From Bacteroidota bacterium (lineage in GTDB: Bacteria > Bacteroidota > Bacteroidia > Flavobacteriales > Flavobacteriaceae), in assembly GCA_021793135.1 (NCBI GenBank), contig JAJYTI010000032.1, forward strand, positions 1-15,083: a stretch of DNA of 15,083 nt. The letters run 5' to 3'. Position numbers and translations under genes: made by a program. Of this stretch, positions 1 to 7,679 are shown one piece after another; positions within the stretch are counted from its first letter, which is position 1, and each line of letters opens with the position of its first letter. The notes below the pieces were generated by a model that had not been told where the DNA came from, did not search any database, and saw nothing but the letters and a program-made list of their open reading frames with translations.

Positions 1-855
1 ATCATAACCTGCACCATATTGGTTTTGGTAAGTTGGGAAAGTACTTTTATCAATACTTCCTACATTTATACCTGAACTAACGGTAACTCCTAATCCACTT
101 TTCTTAGCTCCTTTTTTAGTAGTAATTATAATTACACCATTTGCAGCACGAGAACCGTATAATGCAGATGCAGCTGCACCTTTTAACACGTTAATAGATT
201 CTATATCGTCTGGATTAATATCGGATGCTGCATTTCCGTAATCATAATAATTTCCAGATGCAGTACTTTGGGATGGATCATTTGTAGTTCTATTATCTAT
301 AGGAACACCATCTACAACAAATAACGCTTGGTTATCACCTGTTAAAGAGGTATTACCACGAATAACCACATTGGTAGATCCGCCGAAGTTATTATTTCTT
401 CTAATATGTAAACCAGATACTTTACCTGATAATGCATTGGTAAAGTTATCTGTTCGTACAGAAGAAACACTTTCTCCAGTTATTTCCTGAGTGGAGTAAC
501 CTAAGGATTGTTTTTCTCTAGAGACACCTAGAGCTGTTACAACGACTTCGGATAATACAGAACCAGAAGACATTGTAATATTTACTGTGTTAGAGGAGCC
601 TACAGTAAAACGTTCTGTTTCATATCCAATATAACTAAAGATTAAAATTTGACCTTCTTCTGCTTGAATTGAATAGTTTCCATCAAAATCGGTTGTTGTT
701 CCTGTTGATGTCCCTTCTATTATGATAGTCACTCCTAGTAGTGGGAGGCCATCATCATCAGTAACCATACCGGTAACCGTTTTTTCTTGTGCAAAAGACA
801 CTTGCACAATTAACATCGCAAGCAATGTTAAAATTCCACTTATTTTAGTTTTCAT
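1..855 (-). CDS. SusC/RagA family TonB-linked outer membrane protein, N-terminal part (runs off the left edge)
   Basis: I translated this by eye from the ATG at 853-855; it stays open for 285 codons to base 1. It begins with a signal peptide (MKTKISGILTLLAMLIVQ..., probable cleavage after SFA at residue 22). A carboxypeptidase-regulatory-like domain follows at about residues 25-100, with the usual GV(T)I.EGT..GT.TD.DG.Y pattern. Next comes a TonB-box-like SEVVVTALG near 103-111, then the plug domain with LFVVDGVPI and the family hallmark YGSRAANGVIIITTKKG. Proteins of this family are TonB-dependent outer-membrane channels that import glycans, peptides or other large substrates with a SusD-like lipoprotein. 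The missing C-terminal beta-barrel should lie left of the window, and a susD-like gene is expected after it. The substrate cannot be inferred from this part. It is divergent from prfC and has no functional link to the rest of the window. Confidence 0.95.
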   Translation of the reverse strand, partial: MKTKISGILTLLAMLIVQVSFAQEKTVTGMVTDDDGLPLLGVTIIIEGTSTGTTTDFDGNYSIQAEEGQILIFSYIGYETERFTVGSSNTVNITMSSGSVLSEVVVTALGVSREKQSLGYSTQEITGESVSSVRTDNFTNALSGKVSGLHIRRNNNFGGSTNVVIRGNTSLTGDNQALFVVDGVPIDNRTTNDPSQSTASGNYYDYGNAASDINPDDIESINVLKGAAASALYGSRAANGVIIITTKKGAKKSGLGVTVSSGINVGSIDKSTFPTYQNQYGAGYD

Positions 856-1187
856 AGGTAGTATTTATTTGGATTATCTTTTTCAAATTTTGCGATAAAA
901 AAACATATTAGCAAATTTTATAACAAATATTATAAAATTAACTTAACACAAATCGAATAATAATGCAATATACACAACTAAACATCAGTTACAGCACAAT
1001 AATATTAAAACTTATCAAATCCCTATGATTACTAGCAAAACAAAAGAAATAATACATCTTTAAACACCAACAATCAATTATATATCACATGTTATTAATT
1101 TTTAATTAAAATTTACTAATGCTATAACAAACACACCATATATTTTAAAAACGAATTATAGAATCAAGCAATGGACATAAAATCCTG
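856..1187. other. AT-rich divergent intergenic region between the SusC-like gene and prfC
   Basis: About 330 bases with no supportable reading frame, RNA gene or repeat array. The sequence is strongly AT-rich with many short A and T runs and small AT-only palindromes, as expected of a divergent promoter region in a low-GC flavobacterium. Apart from the candidate promoter facing left and the prfC promoter just to the right, I see nothing definable in it. Confidence 0.6.
924..952 (-). promoter_or_regulatory. Possible promoter of the SusC-like gene
   Basis: On the minus strand a TTTG (949-952) lies 17 nt upstream of AATATTTG (924-931). The latter matches the Bacteroidetes -7 consensus TAnnTTTG at all but one defined position. 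The spacing fits the known TTG/TTTG (-33) to TAnnTTTG (-7) arrangement. It would place the start of transcription roughly 60 nt before the ATG. The region is very AT-rich, so a chance match is quite possible. Confidence 0.3.
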
Positions 1188-1195
1188 TATCTTTG
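1188..1195 (+). promoter_or_regulatory. Likely prfC -7 promoter element (TATCTTTG)
   Basis: TATCTTTG followed by C is an exact match to the Bacteroidetes primary-sigma -7 consensus TAnnTTTG. Transcription from it should begin near 1200-1203, about 10-13 nt before the ATG at 1213. A clear TTG -33 element is not visible at the usual distance, which lowers confidence. The element lies downstream of an earlier in-frame ATG at 1171, so if it is used that ATG cannot be the start codon. Confidence 0.55.
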
Positions 1196-1212
1196 CCGGA
1201 AATATTGCTAAA

Positions 1213-2799
1213 ATGAAATTGGATCAAGAGATAAAAAGGCGTAGAACCTTTGCGATTATTGCACACCCCGATGCAGGTAAGACAACTTTGACGGAAAAAT
1301 TACTTCTTTTTGGAGGAGCAATTCAAGAAGCTGGCGCAGTAAAATCAAATAAAATAACCAAAGGCGCAACGAGTGACTTTATGGAGATTGAACGCCAGCG
1401 TGGAATCTCTGTTGCTACTTCAGTATTGGCATATGAATATAAAGGGATTAAAATTAATATTCTAGATACTCCAGGGCACAAAGACTTCGCAGAAGATACG
1501 TATCGTACACTAACTGCAGTAGATAGTGTAATTGTAGTAATTGATGTTGCAAAGGGTGTCGAGGAACAAACCGAAAAACTTGTAGAAGTATGTAGAATGC
1601 GTAAAATTCCTATCATCGTATTTATCAACAAATTAGACCGAGAAGGTCGCGATGCATTTGATTTATATGATGAAATCGAACAGAAACTACATTTAAAAAT
1701 TACGCCTCTTAGTCATCCAATTGGAATGGGATATGATTTTAAAGGTATTTATAATATCTGGGAAAAAAACGTAAACTTATTTACAGGTGACCCTAGAAAA
1801 GATATAGAAGATACAATTGAAATAAATGATATAGATAGTCCAGAATTAGATGAACTAGTAGGTAAACAAGCGGCAAATACACTACGCGATGAATTAGAAT
1901 TAAGTCTAGGTGTATATCCAGAATTTGATAAAGACTCTTATCTAGCTGGCGAATTGCAACCCGTATTCTTTGGTTCGGCATTAAACAACTTTGGAGTTAG
2001 AGAACTACTAGATTGTTTTATAGACATTGCTCCAGAACCGCAATCTAAAGAAAGTGATACAAGACTCGTTAAGCCAAACGAAAAAGAATTTAGTGGTTTT
2101 GTATTCAAGATTCATGCTAATATGGATCCTAAGCACAGAGATAGATTAGCGTTTGTAAAAATTGTATCGGGAACATTTGAAAGAAACAAACCATATTTGC
2201 ATGTACGGCAAGATAAGAAAATAAAATTCTCTAGTCCAAATGCGTTCTTTGCAGAAAAGAAAGAAGTAGTAGACATATCTTTTGCAGGAGATATCGTTGG
2301 ACTTCACGATACTGGAAACTTTATTATTGGTGACACGCTTACCGAAGGAGAAGTTATGAATTACAAGGGCATACCTAACTTCTCACCTGAATTTTTCAAG
2401 TATATTAATAATGCTGATCCGATGAAATCAAAACAGCTTTATAAAGGTATAGAGCAATTGATGGACGAGGGAGTTGCCCAGTTATTCACACTAGACTTTA
2501 ATGGTAGAAAAGTAATTGGAACCGTTGGGGCATTACAATTCGATGTAATTCAATATCGTTTAGAGCACGAATATGGAGCCAAATGTTCATATGAAAACAT
2601 CAATATTCATAAAGCATGTTGGGTCGAGGTAGCCGACAAAAAATCAGAGGAATATAAAGACTTTGCGAGAGTAAAAGCAAGATATTTAGCAAAAGACAAA
2701 CATGGTAGAGAAGTTTTCTTAGCCGACTCTGCTTTTACACTCCAAATGACACAACAAAACTATCCGAATGTGAAATTACACTTTGTAAGTGAGTTCTAA
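1213..2799 (+). CDS. prfC: Peptide chain release factor 3 (RF3)
   Basis: RF3 is a translational GTPase that removes RF1/RF2 from the ribosome after peptide release. With the start at 1213 the protein is 528 aa (MKLDQEIKRRRTFAII...), the normal length for the family. The GTPase motifs are all present: P-loop AHPDAGKTT (17-25), switch I region QRGISVATS, G3 DTPGHKDF (85-92) and G4 NKLD (139-142). Domain II and the RF3-specific C-terminal domain follow (FVFKIHANMDPKHRDR, GTVGALQFDVIQYRLEHEYG, ending KLHFVSEF). The frame is open from an earlier ATG at 1171, giving 542 aa. I prefer 1213 because RF3 proteins usually begin just a few residues before the E-I-x-R-R-R-T-F motif. A TATCTTTG promoter element also sits inside the extra 14 codons. 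The gene appears monocistronic and ends at a strong shared terminator. The identification is secure; the start is likely. Confidence 0.96.
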   Translation: MKLDQEIKRRRTFAIIAHPDAGKTTLTEKLLLFGGAIQEAGAVKSNKITKGATSDFMEIERQRGISVATSVLAYEYKGIKINILDTPGHKDFAEDTYRTLTAVDSVIVVIDVAKGVEEQTEKLVEVCRMRKIPIIVFINKLDREGRDAFDLYDEIEQKLHLKITPLSHPIGMGYDFKGIYNIWEKNVNLFTGDPRKDIEDTIEINDIDSPELDELVGKQAANTLRDELELSLGVYPEFDKDSYLAGELQPVFFGSALNNFGVRELLDCFIDIAPEPQSKESDTRLVKPNEKEFSGFVFKIHANMDPKHRDRLAFVKIVSGTFERNKPYLHVRQDKKIKFSSPNAFFAEKKEVVDISFAGDIVGLHDTGNFIIGDTLTEGEVMNYKGIPNFSPEFFKYINNADPMKSKQLYKGIEQLMDEGVAQLFTLDFNGRKVIGTVGALQFDVIQYRLEHEYGAKCSYENINIHKACWVEVADKKSEEYKDFARVKARYLAKDKHGREVFLADSAFTLQMTQQNYPNVKLHFVSEF

Positions 2800-2820
2800 C
2801 ATTTATGTTTTAAACAGATC

Positions 2821-2853
2821 AAAAAGCCCTCAATAATTTGAGGGCTTTTTTTT
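2821..2853. terminator. Bidirectional intrinsic terminator between prfC and the DUF3467 gene
   Basis: A perfect 13-bp inverted repeat (2821-2833 with 2838-2850, GCCCTCAA core) has a 4-nt TAAT loop. It is followed on the plus strand by a T run reaching 2853 and on the minus strand by TTTTT at the end of the stem. It serves prfC on the plus strand and the DUF3467 gene on the minus strand. The minus-strand stop codon (2852-2854) overlaps the plus-strand T run and ends one base before the hairpin. Confidence 0.93.
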
Positions 2854-3163
2854 ATGCTTCACCAGTTGGACCAAAATTTAATGGAATACTTGGTTGCTCA
2901 AAATCTTTAATTTCACCATGCATTTGTTCAAAACGACTAACGTTATCGTTTAATGCCTTCAACAATCTTTTAGCATGTTGTGGTGTAAGAATAATTCTAG
3001 ATTTTACTTTACTTTTTGGTACTCCAGGCATAATTTTCACAAAGTCTACTACAAACTCAGAAACAGAGTGATTGATTATAGCTAAGTTACTATAGATTCC
3101 TTCTGCAACTTGATCGTCTAGTTGAATATTTAATTTTCCTGGTTTCTTCTTGTTATCTTCCAT
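2852..3163 (-). CDS. DUF3467 family protein, conserved downstream of rpoC
   Basis: A 103-aa protein with no signal peptide or membrane segment. Its sequence matches my recollection of the DUF3467 family: a lysine-rich start, then an LNIQLDDQVAEGIYSNLAII segment, the motif HSVSEFVVDFVKIMPG (about 32-47), a basic KSKVKSRIILTPQHAKRLLKAL stretch (about 50-71) and an acidic/proline tail. Function is not established. In Bacteroidetes this gene is commonly found next to rpoC, and here it lies just past the rpoC terminator on the same strand. It may be read by readthrough from the polymerase operon or by its own weak promoter in the 108-nt spacer; no exact TAnnTTTG is visible there. The position suggests, but does not show, a role connected with transcription. 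The stop codon abuts the shared terminator with prfC. Confidence 0.88.
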   Translation of the reverse strand: MEDNKKKPGKLNIQLDDQVAEGIYSNLAIINHSVSEFVVDFVKIMPGVPKSKVKSRIILTPQHAKRLLKALNDNVSRFEQMHGEIKDFEQPSIPLNFGPTGEA

Positions 3164-3180
3164 TGTATATATTATTTAAT

Positions 3181-3216
3181 AAATAAAAAAGACCACCCAA
3201 ATTCTTGAGTGGTCTT
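3181..3216 (-). terminator. Intrinsic terminator of the rpoBC operon
   Basis: Read on the minus strand, AAGACCAC-U-CAA pairs with UUG-G-GUGGUCUU (arms 3205-3216 and 3189-3200) around a 4-nt GAAU loop, giving 12 pairs including one U-G wobble. A T run follows at once (TTTTTTATTT, 3181-3190). This is a textbook rho-independent terminator about 55 nt after the rpoC stop. It precedes the DUF3467 gene, so that gene needs readthrough or its own promoter. Confidence 0.92.
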
Positions 3217-3271
3217 CTTTCGTATTCTATATTACGTACCTACTCTTATTTAGGCACATAAAGATATAAAA

Positions 3272-6200
3272 TTAATTAAGGTTAACTTCTGGTTTATCCT
3301 TATTCATTTCAGCTAATTGGCTTTTAGAACCTACAATTATGCTATCGTATTTACGTAATCCAGTACCTGCTGGTATCTTGTGTCCTACAATAACGTTTTC
3401 TTTTAGTCCTTCTAGCGTATCTACTTTACCTGCTACTGCAGCTTCGTTCAGTACTTTTGTAGTTTCCTGGAACGATGCAGCCGAGATAAATGACTTAGTC
3501 TGTAATGATGCTCTTGTAATACCTTGTAATATAGGCATTGCAGTTGCTGCTTCGGCATCTCTAGCTTCTACAAGGGCTTTGTCCGAACGACGTAAGATAG
3601 AGTTTTCATCTCTTAACTGACGTGCTGTAACAATTTGTCCTTCTTTTAGCGTTTCAGAATCCCCTGCATTTTCTACCACTAGCATTCCAAATATCTTATC
3701 GTTTTCTTCGATAAAGTCTTCTTTATGAACTAATTGGTTTTCTAGAAGTGTAGTATCACCTGGATCTACAATCTTAACTTTACGCATCATTTGACGTACT
3801 ACAACCTCAAAGTGTTTGTCGTTAATCTTAACACCTTGTAGACGGTAAACCTCTTGTACTTCGTTCACTAGGTACTGCTGTACTGCAGCTGGACCTTGGA
3901 TACGTAAGATATCTTCTGGAGTAATTGCCCCATCAGATAACGCCATACCTGCGCGTACAAAGTCGTTTTCTTGAACAAGAATCTGGTTCGAAAGTTTTAC
4001 CAAGTATTTCTTGATATCTCCTTGTCTAGATTCAATAATAATCTCACGGTTACCACGTTTAATCTTACCGAAGGAAACAACCCCATCAATTTCAGAAACT
4101 ACAGCAGGGTTGGATGGGTTACGTGCTTCGAAAAGCTCAGTAACTCTTGGTAGACCTCCAGTAATATCACCTGCTTTAGAAGATTTACGAGGAATCTTAA
4201 CAAGAACCTTACCTACTTTAATTTTCTCTTCATCATCTACCATGATGTGTGCACCTACTGGTAGGTTGTAAGAGCGTAATACTTCGTCTTTACTATTTAA
4301 TATCTGTAGTGTAGGAATCTTTTTACGGTTCTTACTTTCTGAAATAACTTTCTCCTGGAATCCAGTTTGTTCGTCAATCTCTACTTTGAAAGTAACTCCT
4401 TGTTCGATATTTTCGTAACGAACTTTACCAGCGAATTCCGAAATAATAACCCCGTTGTATGGGTCCCACTTACAGATTTCTGTTCCTTTTGTAATCTTAT
4501 CGCCCGACTTAACAAATAAGTTCGAACCATAAGGTATATGACTTGTACTTAAAACAATTCCTGTATCTGGATCAATAACTTTTGCCTCGGAAGTACGAGA
4601 AATAACAACATCTACGCTATTACCTTCATTATCTTCTCCTTTTACAGTCTTAAGTTCTTCTATTTCGATAATACCATCAAATCTTGCATCGATAGAGCTT
4701 TCTTCAGAAATGTTACCCGCAATACCTCCTACGTGGAACGTACGAAGTGTAAGCTGTGTACCAGGTTCTCCAATAGATTGTGCTGCTACCACTCCAACTG
4801 CTTCTCCTATTTGAACCATTCTATTGGTTGCAAGGTTTCTACCGTAACATTTAGCACAAATACCTTTCTTCGTTTCACAAGTCAAGGCAGAGCGTACTTC
4901 TACAGTTTCAATTGGCGATTCATCGATTTTTGCTGCAATAGCTTCGGTAATATGTTCACCAGCTTCTACAATAACTTCATTTGTTAATGGATGGTACACA
5001 TCATTTAGTGCTGTTCTACCAACAATTCTTGAAGCTAACGATTCGATAATCTCTTCGTTTTTCTTTAATGCGCTTACCTCTACTCCTCTTAATGTAGAAC
5101 AATCGTGTTCCGTTACAATTACGTCTTGAGATACATCTACAAGTCGACGAGTTAAATAACCGGCATCTGCGGTCTTAAGAGCTGTATCGGCAAGACCTTT
5201 ACGAGCACCGTGTGTAGAGATAAAGTATTCAAGAATTGATAGACCTTCCTTAAAGTTAGAAAGAATCGGGTTCTCAATAATCTCTCCACCTGCTGCAGTA
5301 GCCTTTTGAGGTTTAGCCATTAGACCACGCATACCAGTAAGCTGACGAATCTGTTCCTTACTACCACGAGCACCAGAATCAAGCATCATATAAACAGAGT
5401 TAAATCCATTCATATCGGTACGGATTCTAGCCATAGATAACTCTGTAAGTTCTGCGTTAGTTGCAGTCCATACGTCAATAACTTGGTTATAACGTTCGTT
5501 AAACGTAATAAGCCCCATGTTATAGTTATCCATAATATGATTTACTTGCTCATTAGCATTTTCAATCATCGATTGCTTTTCTTTTGGAATGATAATATCA
5601 CCTAAACTGAATGATAATCCACCTTCGAATGCAAACTTGTATCCTAAATCTTTTATTCTATCCAAGAAGTCTCCTGTAGTAGGTACATCCGTTTTTTCTA
5701 ATACTACTCCAATAATATCACGTAATGCTCTCTTAGTAAGCAATGTATTGATATATCCAGCTTCTTCTGGAACTACTTCGTTGAACAGTACACGACCTAC
5801 AGTAGTTTCAACAATTTGTGGAACTAAATTTCCTTCTTCATTAAAATCTTTAATACGAACTTTAATCTTCGCATTTAATTCTACTTGCTTCTCGTTGTAG
5901 GCAATAATAACTTCTTCTGGTGAGTAGAAAGTTAAACCTTCTCCGCGAACCTTATGATCCTCGGTAGACTCACGCATTTTAGTCATATAATATAGTCCAA
6001 GAACCATGTCTTGTGACGGAACTGTAATTGGCGATCCGTTAGCTGGGTTAAGGATATTGTGAGAAGCCAACATTAATAATTGTGCCTCTAAAATAGCCTC
6101 TGGACCTAATGGTAAGTGAACTGCCATCTGGTCCCCATCAAAGTCCGCGTTAAACGCCGTACAAGCTAATGGGTGTAATTGAATTGCCTTACCCTCAATA

Positions 6201-7570
6201 AGTTTAGGTTGGAATGCTTGAATACCCAATCTGTGAAGGGTTGGAGCACGGTTTAATAATACCGGGTGTCCTTTCAATACATTCTCAAGAATATCCCAAA
6301 CTACTGGTTCTTTCTTATCTATAATCTTCTTAGCAGATTTAACTGTCTTTACGATTCCACGTTCGATTAATTTACGAACGATAAATGGTTTGTATAGCTC
6401 AGAAGCCATTTCCTTAGGAAGACCACACTCGTAAAGTTTTAATTCTGGTCCAACAACAATTACCGAACGAGCTGAGTAGTCAACACGTTTACCAAGTAAG
6501 TTTTGACGGAAACGTCCTTGCTTACCTTTCAGAGAGTCTGAAAGTGATTTAAGTGGACGGTTAGAATCCGTTTTAACTGCTGATGATTTTCTAGTGTTAT
6601 CAAATAGAGAGTCTACTGCCTCTTGTAACATACGTTTTTCGTTACGTAAAATTACTTCTGGCGCTTTAATCTCCATTAATCGCTTTAAACGGTTATTACG
6701 AATAATAACACGACGGTATAAATCATTTAAGTCTGACGTAGCAAAACGACCACCATCTAATGGTACAAGAGGACGTAATTCTGGTGGAATTACTGGGATT
6801 ACTTTCATAATCATCCACTCTGGTAGGTTCTCTCTACGTTGATTTGCTTCACGAATAGACTCCACAACTTGAAGTCGTTTTAAAGCTTCTGTTTTTCTTT
6901 GTTTTGAAGTCTCGTTATTTGCTTTGTGACGTAAATCGTATGATAACTCATCTAAGTCGATACGTTTTAGAAGGTCTATTAGACAGTCTGCACCCATCTT
7001 AGCGATGAATTTATTTGGATCGTCGTCATCTAAGTACATATTTTCTTGTGGTAGAGAGTCTAGGATATCTAGATATTCCTCTTCCATTAAGAAATCCATT
7101 TTTTGTACTGGTTCTCCATCCTCGTATTTTGCAATACCTGGTTGAATAACAACATAACGCTCGTAATAGATAATCATATCTAATTTCTTGGATGGCAAAC
7201 CAAGAATATAGCCTAGCTTATTAGGTAAGCTTCTAAAATACCAGATATGCGCTACCGGAACTACAAGGTTAATGTGTCCTACGCGCTCTCTACGAACTTT
7301 TTTCTCTGTTACTTCTACACCACAACGATCACAAACAATTCCTCTATAACGGATTCTTTTATATTTACCACAGGCACACTCATAGTCTTTCACTGGACCA
7401 AAAATGCGCTCACAGAAAAGACCGTCACGCTCTGGCTTGTGCGTACGGTAGTTGATAGTTTCTGGCTTCAACACTTCTCCTCTAGACTTCGCTAAGATTG
7501 TTTCTGGCGAAGCCAAGCCTATAGAAATACTGTTGAATTTCTGTACTGTGTTTTCTTTATTTCTTGCCAT
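3272..7570 (-). CDS. rpoC: DNA-directed RNA polymerase subunit beta-prime
   Basis: Catalytic large subunit of RNA polymerase, 1432 aa, close to the usual length for this phylum. The N-terminal zinc site is intact (C65, C67, C80, C83). The absolutely conserved NADFDGDQM lies at 474-482, with the Mg-chelating aspartates at 476, 478 and 480. The bridge-helix region (STHGARKGLADTALKTADAG) is at about 785-804. The second zinc site has C824, C898, C905 and C908. The trigger-loop segment (QSIGEPGTQLTLRTFHVGG) is at about 931-949. The start ATG at 7568-7570 gives MARNKENTVQKFNSISIGLA. It lies 109 nt after rpoB; that spacer carries a strong hairpin. The gene ends with TAA and is followed by an intrinsic terminator. 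No frameshift or missing catalytic residue is seen. Confidence 0.99.
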   Translation of the reverse strand: MARNKENTVQKFNSISIGLASPETILAKSRGEVLKPETINYRTHKPERDGLFCERIFGPVKDYECACGKYKRIRYRGIVCDRCGVEVTEKKVRRERVGHINLVVPVAHIWYFRSLPNKLGYILGLPSKKLDMIIYYERYVVIQPGIAKYEDGEPVQKMDFLMEEEYLDILDSLPQENMYLDDDDPNKFIAKMGADCLIDLLKRIDLDELSYDLRHKANNETSKQRKTEALKRLQVVESIREANQRRENLPEWMIMKVIPVIPPELRPLVPLDGGRFATSDLNDLYRRVIIRNNRLKRLMEIKAPEVILRNEKRMLQEAVDSLFDNTRKSSAVKTDSNRPLKSLSDSLKGKQGRFRQNLLGKRVDYSARSVIVVGPELKLYECGLPKEMASELYKPFIVRKLIERGIVKTVKSAKKIIDKKEPVVWDILENVLKGHPVLLNRAPTLHRLGIQAFQPKLIEGKAIQLHPLACTAFNADFDGDQMAVHLPLGPEAILEAQLLMLASHNILNPANGSPITVPSQDMVLGLYYMTKMRESTEDHKVRGEGLTFYSPEEVIIAYNEKQVELNAKIKVRIKDFNEEGNLVPQIVETTVGRVLFNEVVPEEAGYINTLLTKRALRDIIGVVLEKTDVPTTGDFLDRIKDLGYKFAFEGGLSFSLGDIIIPKEKQSMIENANEQVNHIMDNYNMGLITFNERYNQVIDVWTATNAELTELSMARIRTDMNGFNSVYMMLDSGARGSKEQIRQLTGMRGLMAKPQKATAAGGEIIENPILSNFKEGLSILEYFISTHGARKGLADTALKTADAGYLTRRLVDVSQDVIVTEHDCSTLRGVEVSALKKNEEIIESLASRIVGRTALNDVYHPLTNEVIVEAGEHITEAIAAKIDESPIETVEVRSALTCETKKGICAKCYGRNLATNRMVQIGEAVGVVAAQSIGEPGTQLTLRTFHVGGIAGNISEESSIDARFDGIIEIEELKTVKGEDNEGNSVDVVISRTSEAKVIDPDTGIVLSTSHIPYGSNLFVKSGDKITKGTEICKWDPYNGVIISEFAGKVRYENIEQGVTFKVEIDEQTGFQEKVISESKNRKKIPTLQILNSKDEVLRSYNLPVGAHIMVDDEEKIKVGKVLVKIPRKSSKAGDITGGLPRVTELFEARNPSNPAVVSEIDGVVSFGKIKRGNREIIIESRQGDIKKYLVKLSNQILVQENDFVRAGMALSDGAITPEDILRIQGPAAVQQYLVNEVQEVYRLQGVKINDKHFEVVVRQMMRKVKIVDPGDTTLLENQLVHKEDFIEENDKIFGMLVVENAGDSETLKEGQIVTARQLRDENSILRRSDKALVEARDAEAATAMPILQGITRASLQTKSFISAASFQETTKVLNEAAVAGKVDTLEGLKENVIVGHKIPAGTGLRKYDSIIVGSKSQLAEMNKDKPEVNLN

Positions 7571-7630
7571 AATGCTTGTATGTACTATACTTTATTGAAT
7601 GTTATTTTGTAGCTAATGCTACATGATACC

Positions 7631-7678
7631 GTAAGTGTTTTCCTTGCTAAGGGCTTTGCCTTAGCAAGGAAACATTAC
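7631..7678 (-). promoter_or_regulatory. Strong hairpin in the rpoB-rpoC spacer, without a U tract
   Basis: A perfect 14-bp inverted repeat (7639-7652 with 7659-7672, TTTCCTTGCTAAGG and its complement) has a 6-nt loop. Flanking GTAA/TTAC and GTG/CA pairs extend it with two single-base bulges. It begins two nucleotides after the rpoB stop codon. On the minus strand the stem is followed by ACACTTACGG, so it lacks the U run of an intrinsic terminator. More likely roles are an RNase processing site, a 3'-end-protecting structure, or a partial pause/attenuation signal that sets rpoB to rpoC output. Confidence 0.7.
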
Positions 7679-7679
7679 G

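Noticed and set aside
1171..1212. The 14-codon N-terminal extension of prfC
   Set aside because: A -7 promoter element falls inside it and the RF3 family normally starts close to the EIxRRRTF motif, so I treat it as untranslated.
1323..1981. Two minus-strand frames within prfC
   Set aside because: Both are antisense shadows of conserved RF3 coding sequence, one of them a low-complexity Leu/Tyr/Ile string.
2838..3071. Plus-strand frame after prfC that starts inside the terminator
   Set aside because: Its start lies in the terminator hairpin and the rest is antisense to the DUF3467 gene, which has a recognisable family pattern.
7631..7678. Calling the rpoB-rpoC hairpin an intrinsic terminator
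   Set aside because: The minus-strand sequence after the stem has no T run, and rpoC must be transcribed through it.
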